This document shows positions 49,710 through 57,304 of a DNA stretch of 64,000 nt, piece by piece (the stretch's first letter is position 1; the number at the start of each line of letters is the position of its first letter). Source of the stretch: JAAYBF01 sp963715445 (GTDB lineage Bacteria > Actinomycetota > Thermoleophilia > Solirubrobacterales > Thermoleophilaceae); assembly GCA_963715445.1 (NCBI GenBank), contig OY970240.1, positions 1,984,001 to 2,048,000 of the forward strand, written 5' to 3'. The translations under genes were made by a program, and so were the position numbers. The notes beneath the pieces are model-generated. The model was not told the origin of the DNA, did no database searches, and worked only from the letters and a program-made list of their open reading frames with translations.

Positions 49710-51878
49710 GTGAGTGACCCGGGCACGACAGAGGGGGAGTCGCCGGAGGACTCCGAGCCCGCGGCGGAGGTACGCGGTCCTAGCCCACTTGATCCTGATG
49801 CGCCGGTATCGACAGAGGGCGACCAACTCGGTCGCCGCCACTTTGCCCGCCGGTTAGCCAGTCAGATTGAGCTAGCACCTCGAACAGGGTTCGTTGCCGC
49901 GTTGGTTGGTCCGTGGGGCAGCGGAAAGACGAGCGTCTTGCGGATGGTGGAGAGCCGGCTCACGGAGTCGCAACCCGAGGACGAGCCTACGAGGGTCGTT
50001 GTGCCCTTCAACCCGTGGCTTGTGAGCGGTAGTGAGCAACTCGTCTCGCAGTTTGTCGCAGAGCTCGCCGTAGCCTTGCCTCGCGCTCTTGGATGGAGCC
50101 GAGGAGCCAAGGCAGGCGACCGCTTGCAGCGATACGCGGGGGGCTTGCAAACGCTCGAGCGAGCCCCGGGCGTGGGCTGGATGTTCCAAGTCGCGGGAGC
50201 CGTGTTGAATGAGGCGGGACGCCGGGTCGACGACTCTCCAGCGACGGTCTTCGATGAGAGGGAGCAGGCGTGTCAGGCGTTGAAAGAGCTGGATGTCCAT
50301 GTCGTCGTTCTAGTTGACGACGTTGATCGACTACAGCCAGGCGAGATCCAAGACCTGATGCGGATGATCAAGCTGGTCGGTGACTTCCCAAACGTCACTT
50401 ACTTGCTTGCTTTTGATCGCAAGGTCGTGCGATGTGCCCTATCCGCCGAGGGCACGGACGGTAGCGAGTATCTCGAGAAGATTGTTCAGATCGAGTATCG
50501 ACTGCCTGAGCCGCCTCCGGAGATGCTCGAGAAGCTGCTGATCAAAGGACTAAACCGCGCGGTTGGCACCTTGCCCGACCGTCAACTCGCCTCTGATCGC
50601 TGGGAGGCCGTCTACACAGAGATCGTGCGCCCGCTCGTGTCTCGCCCCCGCCATGTACTCCGGTTTACCAACGCTCTGCCGCTCGCGCTCGATCTTGCGG
50701 GAGAGGAGATCAACAAGGTAGATGTGATCGCGTTGACTGCTCTCCAGGCCCTATCGCCAGGGTTTCACGGGCAGATCCTTGCCCTTCGCGAGGACTTAAC
50801 GAGACGTGCGGGCAACCTGCTGATGCTGAGGAAGGACGATGAGGTTCAACAGGCCAGTGCGGCGCGCCTCAACAAAGCCGCCGAGACGTCGGGCATACCC
50901 GTCATCGCGCACGCGATCTACAGGCACTTGTTCCCTGCTTCGATGGCGGCCTTATCGAACACCTACTTGGATGAGCAGGCAAGATGGCAAGCGGAGCGTC
51001 GCGTGGCCGACAGTGAGGTCTTTGACACCTACTTCACGGCGACGCTCCCGACGGGTGCGGTGTCCGTCGTCGAGGTTCGCGAGGCGGTCGATGCGTTCGC
51101 TCACGAACCGGACACCCTTGCGGCTGTGTTGAACGCACAGCCGGCAGAGAAGATCCCAGATCTCTTGCAGCGGATATGGGGGCATGTAGACGAGATCAGC
51201 CTTCGGGACATTGACCAGTCGCTGCCGGTCCTTGACGCGCAAGTCGCTCGCCTTCCCGACTCTCCCCCTGGTCTGTGGACGCCAGCCGATCGTGGCCGAT
51301 CTTTCATCCGCGATCTGGTAGCTCGATTCCCAGAGGGTGAGCAGCGTGACGGGGCGGTTAGGCGGAAGTTCGAGATAAGTAGCTCGCTCACTGAGAAGTT
51401 CATGTGGCTGCGGAGCGTGGGGAGCTGGGAGGACCCGGCTGATCCCTTCTGCAGTCCGGACCTGAAGGACGCTTTGCGTACGGAGTTAGCTAGGGAAGTG
51501 CTCAGCTCAACTCCGGAGGCTCTCTTGGCAGAGGTGCGTCCGGCATGGTTGCTGCGAACCGCCGAGGACGATGGGGGAGACGATGCGTCGGAGCGCATCG
51601 CCGCGCTGCTAGAGGACGGGCGGCTGCTCCCTGCGTATCTCGGGGGGTTCGTTGCCTTGATGGCAGGCTCGGCAAATTACGAGCTGCAGTTCGACGAGCT
51701 GGAGAAGCGGCAAGGACGCGACCGGCTGTTGACGGCTCTCGAGCGTGTCGACGCGGCGAGCCTTAGCGACGAGGAGCGAGACAGGACGCGTCAGTTAGCA
51801 GAACACTATGGGGGCCAAGCCGACGACGAGCGCACGGAGCAAGGCAACGATCCTGATAAGGACAGCCGGTCGAGCTGA
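49710..51878 (+). CDS. KAP family P-loop NTPase
   Basis: 722 aa. Walker A GPWGSGKT at 67-74, the KAP-specific VPFNPW strand at 98-103, and Walker B VVVLVDDVDRL at about 198-208 with tandem Asp are all intact. AFDRKVVRCAL and VQIEYRLPEPP follow as in the family. No membrane helix pair is inserted, so this is a soluble KAP protein. The C-terminal 350 residues are helical and unassigned. KAP NTPases occur on plasmids, phages and in predicted anti-phage operons (PifA is the classic exclusion protein). A defence role is inferred from family and from its island setting. Confidence 0.9.
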   Translation: MSDPGTTEGESPEDSEPAAEVRGPSPLDPDAPVSTEGDQLGRRHFARRLASQIELAPRTGFVAALVGPWGSGKTSVLRMVESRLTESQPEDEPTRVVVPFNPWLVSGSEQLVSQFVAELAVALPRALGWSRGAKAGDRLQRYAGGLQTLERAPGVGWMFQVAGAVLNEAGRRVDDSPATVFDEREQACQALKELDVHVVVLVDDVDRLQPGEIQDLMRMIKLVGDFPNVTYLLAFDRKVVRCALSAEGTDGSEYLEKIVQIEYRLPEPPPEMLEKLLIKGLNRAVGTLPDRQLASDRWEAVYTEIVRPLVSRPRHVLRFTNALPLALDLAGEEINKVDVIALTALQALSPGFHGQILALREDLTRRAGNLLMLRKDDEVQQASAARLNKAAETSGIPVIAHAIYRHLFPASMAALSNTYLDEQARWQAERRVADSEVFDTYFTATLPTGAVSVVEVREAVDAFAHEPDTLAAVLNAQPAEKIPDLLQRIWGHVDEISLRDIDQSLPVLDAQVARLPDSPPGLWTPADRGRSFIRDLVARFPEGEQRDGAVRRKFEISSSLTEKFMWLRSVGSWEDPADPFCSPDLKDALRTELAREVLSSTPEALLAEVRPAWLLRTAEDDGGDDASERIAALLEDGRLLPAYLGGFVALMAGSANYELQFDELEKRQGRDRLLTALERVDAASLSDEERDRTRQLAEHYGGQADDERTEQGNDPDKDSRSS

Positions 51879-52486
51879 ACCCTTCCCAGCGGGGGCGGGA
51901 CGAGTTCCTCCTCGCAAGGAGCGGATCGCAATTTTTCGGATGTGGGATCGTGGCCTGCTTCAACCAAGCGGCCCCGGCGAAGCGTGAACGTCCCGGGGCC
52001 CGGTACAGGAGGTATCAGCTCCGGTCCAGCGCAGCGGCAGCGCGCACGCGGTTCAGCGCGAGCGGAGGGATCTCCGTTCTAGGGCGACCGCTCACGTCGC
52101 CGCCCTCCTACGAGGCCGGGCTCAGGTTCGGATGGTTCGCCTGATGCTGAGCGTGATGAGGCGCGCGACGACTGCGCCGACGCGAGGCAGGCCTGCCAGC
52201 GCCGCGTCGGCGGGTGCCGGGGGAGGCAAGCCGCGTGCGAACGCTCACCTCGCACGCGCGGCGTAGACGAGTCGCTGCGCTGAGCTGACGATGGCACCGA
52301 TCGATGAGGGCCAACTGCCGCCGGAAACGACGACGGTAGAACTCCTCCTGATCTTCCGCCAGACGTAGAAACGTCGAAAGCCGTCCCGGCACGAGGATGC
52401 CGAGACGGCTCTAAGCCGCTGAGGACGACGTGTCGGAGGATCGCAAGCCCGACGGACGCGTCGTCCCTTGGTGCTCATACGCATTC
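51879..52486. other. 608-bp interval of the island without a convincing gene
   Basis: Short frames exist on both strands but are Arg-rich, out of codon character and lack start signals. One (52108-52392, minus) has a helical stretch but nothing I can support. The segment contains one strong hairpin (52379-52410). It could be decayed coding sequence, for instance of a lost integrase, but no similarity is visible. Confidence 0.5.
52379..52410. terminator. Imperfect 13-bp hairpin
   Basis: AGCCGTC/GACGGCT and CGGCA/TGCCG stack with one mismatch around CGAGGA. It lies 77 nt beyond the stop of the minus-strand membrane-anchored gene and fits as its terminator. Confidence 0.5.
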
Positions 52487-53176
52487 TCACGGGTCGTCGT
52501 CGGCTCCAGGAGGGTCGCGCAGCACCGCGAGGCCGCTAGCGATCTGGTCTAGCTTGCCGCCGAGCGGCGTCAGGGATTTGTCTATCTGCTCGCCGAAGGC
52601 TTGTGCCAACCTGCGCTCAGGGTCGGCCGCAAGGAATCGCTCCCGCGCTCCGCTGAGAGCGTCGCGCCAATCGGCGAGCTCAAGGAAGTGCTCGTCAACG
52701 AGATGCGTCTTCCCACTGGCGTCCTTCATCGTGCCGGTCAGCGAGACGCCGGCATAGGTCGCTGGTAGCGAGTTGATGTTGTCCGACAAGCCGCCAGGCG
52801 GCATGAAGTCTCGCTGCTCGCCGCTGCTGAGAACGTTCTTTCGCCAACGCCGCTCGTCCTTAGCGGTCTCAGCAGCGATTGGCTTGAAGACGATTCGGAC
52901 ATCCACGGCGAATGCAGCTCCCGGACCTACGTTGCGTATCGCGACGGTGACGGTCGCGGGTCCGAGACGATGAAACTCGATGGCCAGCTTCGGCAGGATG
53001 GCGCTCTCGCGAGCGAGCTGCATCTCGGCGACCATGCGCCGGTTCTGGATCGCGTAGTAGACGGTGACGGCAATCAACACCGCCGTGAGCAGCGCGGTAA
53101 AGGCACCTTGGTGAGCGTCTAGGTAGTCGATCACGGGCGTGATTGGGATCTGCACATCAGTTGGCGCGCGATACAT
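52487..53176 (-). CDS. Membrane-anchored island protein of unknown function
   Basis: 229 aa with one N-terminal helix (AFTALLTAVLIAVTVYYAIQ, about 24-43). A basic heptad-like stretch follows, then a beta-rich domain (LPKLAIEFHRLGPATVTVAIRNVGPGAAFAVDVRIVF) that resembles an immunoglobulin-like fold, and a charged helical tail. The topology is that of many single-pass proteins found next to defence genes. No family is recognised. ATG 53176 is used. It is the gene nearest the tRNA-Glu att site. Confidence 0.7.
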   Translation of the reverse strand: MYRAPTDVQIPITPVIDYLDAHQGAFTALLTAVLIAVTVYYAIQNRRMVAEMQLARESAILPKLAIEFHRLGPATVTVAIRNVGPGAAFAVDVRIVFKPIAAETAKDERRWRKNVLSSGEQRDFMPPGGLSDNINSLPATYAGVSLTGTMKDASGKTHLVDEHFLELADWRDALSGARERFLAADPERRLAQAFGEQIDKSLTPLGGKLDQIASGLAVLRDPPGADDDP

Positions 53177-53280
53177 GCGGCGATGCTCTCAGAGCAGGTA
53201 CAGGTGGCTACGTTCGACGCCCCCGGAGCGAGAAACGACTGCCCATTGTCCCTCCAGCCGTCCCATCACCGCCCCTAGAA

Positions 53281-53306
53281 CGCAAAAACCCGCTCTGGGA
53301 GCGGGT
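53281..53306 (-). terminator. Rho-independent terminator of tRNA-Glu
   Basis: On the minus strand, an exact 8-bp stem ACCCGCTC/GAGCGGGT (53288-53306) is followed by TTTTTGCG (53281-53288). It begins 6 nt beyond the att repeat, inside the island side. Confidence 0.85.
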
Positions 53307-53311
53307 CAAGC

Positions 53312-53334
53312 AGTACCGCCACGGGGATTCGAAC
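53312..53334 (-). repeat. Proximal att repeat inside tRNA-Glu
   Basis: 23-bp sequence covering the tRNA 3' end plus 2 nt, identical to 48143-48165. Confidence 0.85.
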
Positions 53335-53386
53335 CCCGGTTTCCGCCGTGAGAGGGCGGCGTCCTAGTCCCCTAGACGATGGCGGC
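53314..53386 (-). tRNA. tRNA-Glu (anticodon CTC)
   Basis: 73 nt. Acceptor GCCGCCA/TGGCGGT (first pair G-U), anticodon arm CCGCC-CTCTCAC-GGCGG (CUC) and T-arm CGGGG-TTCGAAT-CCCCG. A -10-like TACAAT (53397-53402, minus) lies 10 nt upstream. It is the target of island integration and remains intact. Confidence 0.95.
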
Positions 53387-53484
53387 GCGGCGGTCGATTG
53401 TACAACTGGACCGCCGATGCGCCCAGACGCCTCGAAGAAGGGGCAGCGGCGGCGAGCGCGATGGCTGTGTCTGACGCGCGGGTG

Positions 53485-53490
53485 TAGGCT
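53485..53490 (+). promoter_or_regulatory. -10 element (TAGGCT) before the cobalamin riboswitch
   Basis: TAGGCT ends about 7 nt before the probable 5' end of the riboswitch RNA. No clear -35 was seen. Confidence 0.45.
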
Positions 53491-53494
53491 TGCC

Positions 53495-53664
53495 GTGTTC
53501 ATACGGCCGGTGGCCAGGGAAGTCCGGTGTGAATCCGGCGCGGTCCCGCCACTGTGACAGGGCGTTGAAGCCCCGCACGACCGCAAGGTCAGCCACTGAG
53601 AGCCCTACGGGCGATCGGGAAGGCGCGGAGCAGAGCCCCAAGCCAGGAGACCTACCTCCGGCCG
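53495..53664 (+). ncRNA. Cobalamin (AdoCbl) riboswitch
   Basis: The conserved core is unmistakable. GGGAA (53517-53521) leads into GGTGTGAATCCGGCGCGG, then CCCGCCACTGTGA with the universal GCCACTG. After two variable stem-loops comes the B12 box AGCCAGGAGACC (53641-53652). The leader ends 33 nt before the ATG at 53697, which has GAGGAAAGG. It should shut down the downstream genes when coenzyme B12 is plentiful, marking the whole following operon as B12-related. Confidence 0.96.
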
Positions 53665-53696
53665 CGATCAGTCAACCCTCGAGGAAAGGGCGATCT

Positions 53697-54686
53697 ATGC
53701 AGATCTCCACTCGACGTTCCCTGCGCGGGCTAGCGGTTTCCGCCTGCGCTGTTACCGCCGTTGCCGCGGCTCCGATGGCGGCCAACGCCGCCACCACCGC
53801 CGACCTCCGCGTGGAGGCAGGCGGCAAGACGCTCGTCCCATCCGGCTACTCGTTCGCAACCGACACGGTGAAGGCGAAGACCGACACTCGTCCCGAGTGC
53901 GGTGGCTCGGGCAAGAGCGTGACGCTCGACGGGCCCAATGCGCTCGGCCTGCTCGTTGACGCTTCGAGCGCTCGCAAGCCGCTGGCCCCTGTCGGAGTCT
54001 CTGACAAGTTCAGCTTCGGCCTGCTCGTCTGCGGCGTTGGTCGGTTCATGTCCGATGCCACGTCGTTCTGGCTCTACAAGGTCGATCACAAGTCGCCTGA
54101 GGTGGGCGCGGAGCAGTTCGCGCTGACCGGTGGCGAGGAAGTCCTCTGGTTCCGCCAGTCGGGCGCCGTGAACAGCGGCTCCGAGCTGGCGATCGAGGCT
54201 CCCGTGCGTGCGAAGCGCAAGGGTGCGTTCGACGTCACGGTGGTCGCCTACGACTTCGCCGGCAAGAAGACCCCGGCGGCAGGGGCGCAGGTGAACTTCC
54301 CCGGTGGCAGCGCCATCGTGGGAGCCGACGGTCGGGCCGAGGTGAAGGTCTCCAAGGCCGGACAGGCCAAGCTCAGCGCCACTCGCGGCATCGACATCCC
54401 CACCGGGGCTGTTGAGGTCTGCATCGGCAAGAAGCTCTCCGACTGCTCCGCCAAGCGCGGCAAGCGGATCTTCGGCACGCCCAAGGGCGATGAGCTCAAG
54501 GGCACAGGCGGTCCCGACGTGATCAGCGCCGGCGCAGGCAAGGACGAGATCGACGTTCGCCGGGGCGGCGAGGACAAGGTCAAGTGCGGCAAGGGCCGTG
54601 ACAGCGTCCGCATCGGCAAGGGCGACAGCGCCGCGAAGGACTGCGAGGTCGTGAACGGCGAGCCGCGCAGCGCAGGCAAGAAGTAG
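53697..54686 (+). CDS. Secreted DUF4430-like protein with RTX-type repeats, B12 regulated
   Basis: A signal peptide (SLRGLAVSACAVTAVAAAPMAANA) leads a 329-residue extracellular protein. Residues about 100-145 hold a DUF4430-type core, FSFGLLVCGVG...SFWLYKVDHKSPEVGAEQFALTGGEEVLWF, the W-x-Y-x-V ... G-x-x-x-W pattern of the transcobalamin C-terminal domain. A carboxypeptidase-like beta domain follows (about 180-240). The C-terminal 60 residues carry haemolysin-type repeats (GTPKGDELKGTGGPDVISAG, GAGKDEIDVRRGGEDKVKCG), probably Ca2+-binding. First gene after the cobalamin riboswitch. A corrinoid-capturing role at the cell surface is inferred. Confidence 0.85.
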   Translation: MQISTRRSLRGLAVSACAVTAVAAAPMAANAATTADLRVEAGGKTLVPSGYSFATDTVKAKTDTRPECGGSGKSVTLDGPNALGLLVDASSARKPLAPVGVSDKFSFGLLVCGVGRFMSDATSFWLYKVDHKSPEVGAEQFALTGGEEVLWFRQSGAVNSGSELAIEAPVRAKRKGAFDVTVVAYDFAGKKTPAAGAQVNFPGGSAIVGADGRAEVKVSKAGQAKLSATRGIDIPTGAVEVCIGKKLSDCSAKRGKRIFGTPKGDELKGTGGPDVISAGAGKDEIDVRRGGEDKVKCGKGRDSVRIGKGDSAAKDCEVVNGEPRSAGKK

Positions 54687-54696
54687 TAGTCGAGCG

Positions 54697-55464
54697 ATGA
54701 ACCTGCCCAGGCTCAAGGCACGCATCGCCGCGGGGGCGCTCGTCGCCTGCGCGGCGGTCGTGCCCGCCTGGGCTGGGCCGCTCGCGACCGGTGCCGCGGC
54801 GCCGGTCGCATCGCTCTCCGCGGGACCGTTCCTGGATCACACGGTCGCGTTCCGCGGGAGCAAGGTGCTGGTCAAGAAGGTCAAGGCTCCTGCCGTCACC
54901 GTGCGCGTTGGCAAGCGCAAGCGCTGCGCGGTGGCGGCATGGACGCCGCTCGCCGCCCTGGTGCGGGCGAAGCCGGGCAAGGTCCTCCTGAAGGACTTCG
55001 GATCCTGCTCGCTCAAAAACGCCCAGGACGGGGCGGGGCTGTTCGTGAAGTCGATTCGTGGCCAGCAGAACCATCGCCAGGACGGCTGGGTCTACAAGGT
55101 CGGCCGTCGGCTCGGCACCGCCGGGGTGGCCGATCCCTCGGGGCCCTTCGGTAGCGGCCGCCTGCGCGCCGGTCAGCGGCTCCTCTGGTTCTACTGCGTC
55201 TACGAGGACGGGAGCTGCCAGCGGACGCTGGAGGTGAAGCTGAAGGATCAGGGCGGCGGCATCGCCTCGGCGTTCGTCAGGGGCTTCGACGACGGTGGCA
55301 ACGGGGTGCCCGTGGAGGGCGCCAAGGTCACCGCGGGAGCTGCATCGGCGATCACCGGGGCGGACGGCAGAACGAGCCTGCAGCTGTCGCAGGGCCTGCA
55401 CGTCGTGTACGCGTCCAAGGCCGGGGCGATCCGCTCCTTCGGCGAGCGACTGACGGTGCGCTGA
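54697..55464 (+). CDS. Second secreted DUF4430-like protein
   Basis: 255 aa with a signal peptide ending near WAGPLATGA. The body contains QDGWVYKVGRRLGTAGVADPSGPFGSGRLRAGQRLLWFYC (about 127-167), the same W-x-Y-x-V ... G-x-x-x-W core as its neighbours. A C-terminal beta domain (GGGIASAFVRGFDDGGNGVPVEGAKVTAGAASAITGADGRTSLQL) resembles the carboxypeptidase-regulatory-like domain of the first protein. It lacks RTX repeats and an anchor. It is 10 nt after the first gene, and its stop overlaps the next start (TGATG). Confidence 0.82.
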   Translation: MNLPRLKARIAAGALVACAAVVPAWAGPLATGAAAPVASLSAGPFLDHTVAFRGSKVLVKKVKAPAVTVRVGKRKRCAVAAWTPLAALVRAKPGKVLLKDFGSCSLKNAQDGAGLFVKSIRGQQNHRQDGWVYKVGRRLGTAGVADPSGPFGSGRLRAGQRLLWFYCVYEDGSCQRTLEVKLKDQGGGIASAFVRGFDDGGNGVPVEGAKVTAGAASAITGADGRTSLQLSQGLHVVYASKAGAIRSFGERLTVR

Positions 55465-56390
55465 TGCGCCGGGCGCCGCTGCTGTGCTGCCTGGCGGCGA
55501 TGGCCGCGGTGGCCGGCTGCGGGTTCGGCCCTGGTGACGAGCAGTCGGGCAAGGGGGTCGACCTGCGGGTGACGCGGGACTTCGGCCACGAGCTGCTGTC
55601 CTCGGAGGGAAGCCGCCCGATTCGCGAGGGCGAGACGGTGATGCGCCTGCTGCGCTCCAGCAACGAGGTTGGAACGCGCTTCGGCGGCGCCTTCGTGCAG
55701 TCGATCGACGGCTTGGAGGGGCGCGGCGCAACCGGGGCGCACGACTGGTTCTTCTACGTGAACGGGATCGAGTCGGACCGCGGCGCGGCCGATTACGAGC
55801 TCTCGCCGGGAGACGTCGTCACCTGGGACTACCGGGACTGGGGGGCGGCGATGGGCGTGCGCGCGATCGTCGGCGCGTTCCCGCAGCCGTTCATCGGCGG
55901 GCTCGACGGCAAGCGCTTTCCCGTGCGGGTGGAGTGCGAGGACGCTTCAGGAGATCCCTGCGAGGAGGTGAAGGAGCGCCTTCGTGACCTCGGGGTGCCC
56001 GCCACGGGCGCATCGCTCGGCGCGCCCGGGACCCAGCGCGTGGCGCGGGTCGTGGTGGCCACCTGGAGCCGCGCGCGCGAGCTGCCGAGCGCGCGCCAGC
56101 TGGAGCGCGGGCCGAAGATCAGCGGGGTGTTCGCCCGCTTCGCCGAGGACGGCGCGGCGCTCGAGCTGCTCGGCGAGGACGGCGAGACCGCCCGCACCGA
56201 TCGCGCCGGTGGTGGCCTGGTGGCCGCGCTGCGGCCGACCGACGACGAGCTGCTCTGGCTGGTCGTGGGAGTCGATGATGAGGGAGTCGAGAATGCCGCC
56301 GAGGCCTTCCGGGCGCGAGACCTGCGCGACGCGTTTGCGGTCGCGGCGGGCCCGGAGGGAGTTCACAAGCTGCCGCTGGAGATCGAGTGA
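55464..56390 (+). CDS. DUF4430 lipoprotein of the B12 operon
   Basis: 308 aa with lipobox VAGC at about residue 19, so the protein is tethered outside the membrane. The cleanest DUF4430 core of the three lies at about 92-130: HDWFFYVNGIESDRGAADYELSPGDVVTWDYRDW, the motif shared with the beta domain of intrinsic factor and transcobalamin. The C-terminal 170 residues form a further domain without known relatives. GTG/ATG overlaps on both sides couple it to the second secreted gene and to ecfT. It may hand corrinoid to the membrane transporter. Confidence 0.86.
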   Translation: MRRAPLLCCLAAMAAVAGCGFGPGDEQSGKGVDLRVTRDFGHELLSSEGSRPIREGETVMRLLRSSNEVGTRFGGAFVQSIDGLEGRGATGAHDWFFYVNGIESDRGAADYELSPGDVVTWDYRDWGAAMGVRAIVGAFPQPFIGGLDGKRFPVRVECEDASGDPCEEVKERLRDLGVPATGASLGAPGTQRVARVVVATWSRARELPSARQLERGPKISGVFARFAEDGAALELLGEDGETARTDRAGGGLVAALRPTDDELLWLVVGVDDEGVENAAEAFRARDLRDAFAVAAGPEGVHKLPLEIE

Positions 56391-57304
56391 GCGCCGGGGG
56401 GTGGGGAGGACCGCTGAGCGCCGGGCGCATGGTTCCGGTCTACCGTCAGCGCGCCAGCCCTCTTCACGCCGCGCGCGCGAGCGTCACCGCATCTCTCTGC
56501 GCGGCGTTCGCCCTCGTCTGCTCGCTGTACGAGAGCCCATTCGTGCTGCTCACTGTCATCGCGGCGGTGGTCGGGCTCGGGGTCGCGGCGGGAGTGGGGC
56601 GGGAGCTCGCGCGCACCGCGTTGTTCTCGGTGCCGCTCGCGCTCCTCGTGATGCTCATCAACCCGCTCGTCTACCGCGACGGGGAGACCCTGCTGATCAG
56701 GGGAGGGACCTTCCTCGGCCGCCGCTTCGACATCACGCTCGAAGCCCTGGCGGCCGGCGGGCTGGCCGGTCTGCGGGTGATCGCCTTCGTGATGGCCTTC
56801 GGCCTCTTCTCGGCGTGCGTCGACCCTGACGACATGCTGCGTGCCTTCCGCCGCTTCTCCTACCGCTCGGCGCTCACCGCGGCGCTTGCCACCCGTCTCG
56901 TGCCGGTGCTCGCGCGCGATGCCACCCGCATGGGGGACGCGATGCGCTGCCGCCCCACCCAGCCCGGCCGGTTGGCGGTTGCGCGGGCCGCCCTCTCCGG
57001 CGCGCTCGACAGGGGTGTGGAGGTCGCGGCGGCGCTCGAGGTGCGCGGGTACTCACGAGCCGGGAAGCCCGTGCGCTCGCCACGACCGTGGTCGCGTCAC
57101 GACCTGCGGGTGGCCACGGCTGCCGTCTTCGTCGCTGTATCGGCGATTGCCCTTCGGATCGCGGGCGCGGGAGCGATCGAGAAGTACCCGCAGATCGATT
57201 TCGCGCCCGGCCCCGCCGACGCCGCGCTCTGCGCCTGCCTGCTGCTTGCCGCCGCGCTCCCGTTCGCCGGGCGCTCGGCGCGGCTGGGGGTCGCCCGTGC
57301 CTGA
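56387..57304 (+). CDS. ecfT: ECF transporter transmembrane coupling protein EcfT (CbiQ-like)
   Basis: 305 aa with five or more helices and the cytoplasmic coupling region of EcfT. The LEVRGYSR motif (about 222-229) is the second A-R-G-type coupling helix, and DPDDMLRAFRRFSYRSALTAALATRLVPVL precedes it. EcfT joins the ATPases to the S-component. The GTG start overlaps the lipoprotein stop (GTGA). It is flanked by B12-operon lipoproteins and the EcfA pair, so the complex is complete in one operon. Confidence 0.92.
   Translation: MSAGGWGGPLSAGRMVPVYRQRASPLHAARASVTASLCAAFALVCSLYESPFVLLTVIAAVVGLGVAAGVGRELARTALFSVPLALLVMLINPLVYRDGETLLIRGGTFLGRRFDITLEALAAGGLAGLRVIAFVMAFGLFSACVDPDDMLRAFRRFSYRSALTAALATRLVPVLARDATRMGDAMRCRPTQPGRLAVARAALSGALDRGVEVAAALEVRGYSRAGKPVRSPRPWSRHDLRVATAAVFVAVSAIALRIAGAGAIEKYPQIDFAPGPADAALCACLLLAAALPFAGRSARLGVARA

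Larger units (their letters stand above)
48143..53334. mobile_element. tRNA-Glu-integrated genomic island, about 5.2 kb
   Basis: A 23-bp direct repeat bounds the region: 53312-53334 is the 3' end of intact tRNA-Glu, and 48143-48165 is an identical fragment with no tRNA around it. Geometry matches site-specific integration into a tRNA 3' end, with the island on the 3' side. Cargo is clearly lower in GC than the flanks and includes a KAP NTPase. No integrase or excisionase is visible, so the element is degraded, a satellite, or mobilised in trans. Confidence 0.8.

Noticed and set aside
52108..52392. Minus-strand frame of 94 codons in the island gap
   Set aside because: Arg-rich, no start signal, ends inside low-complexity sequence; not supported as a gene or as an integrase remnant.
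49092..52486. CRISPR array or short tandem repeats in the island
   Set aside because: No regularly spaced repeats were seen there or anywhere in the window.
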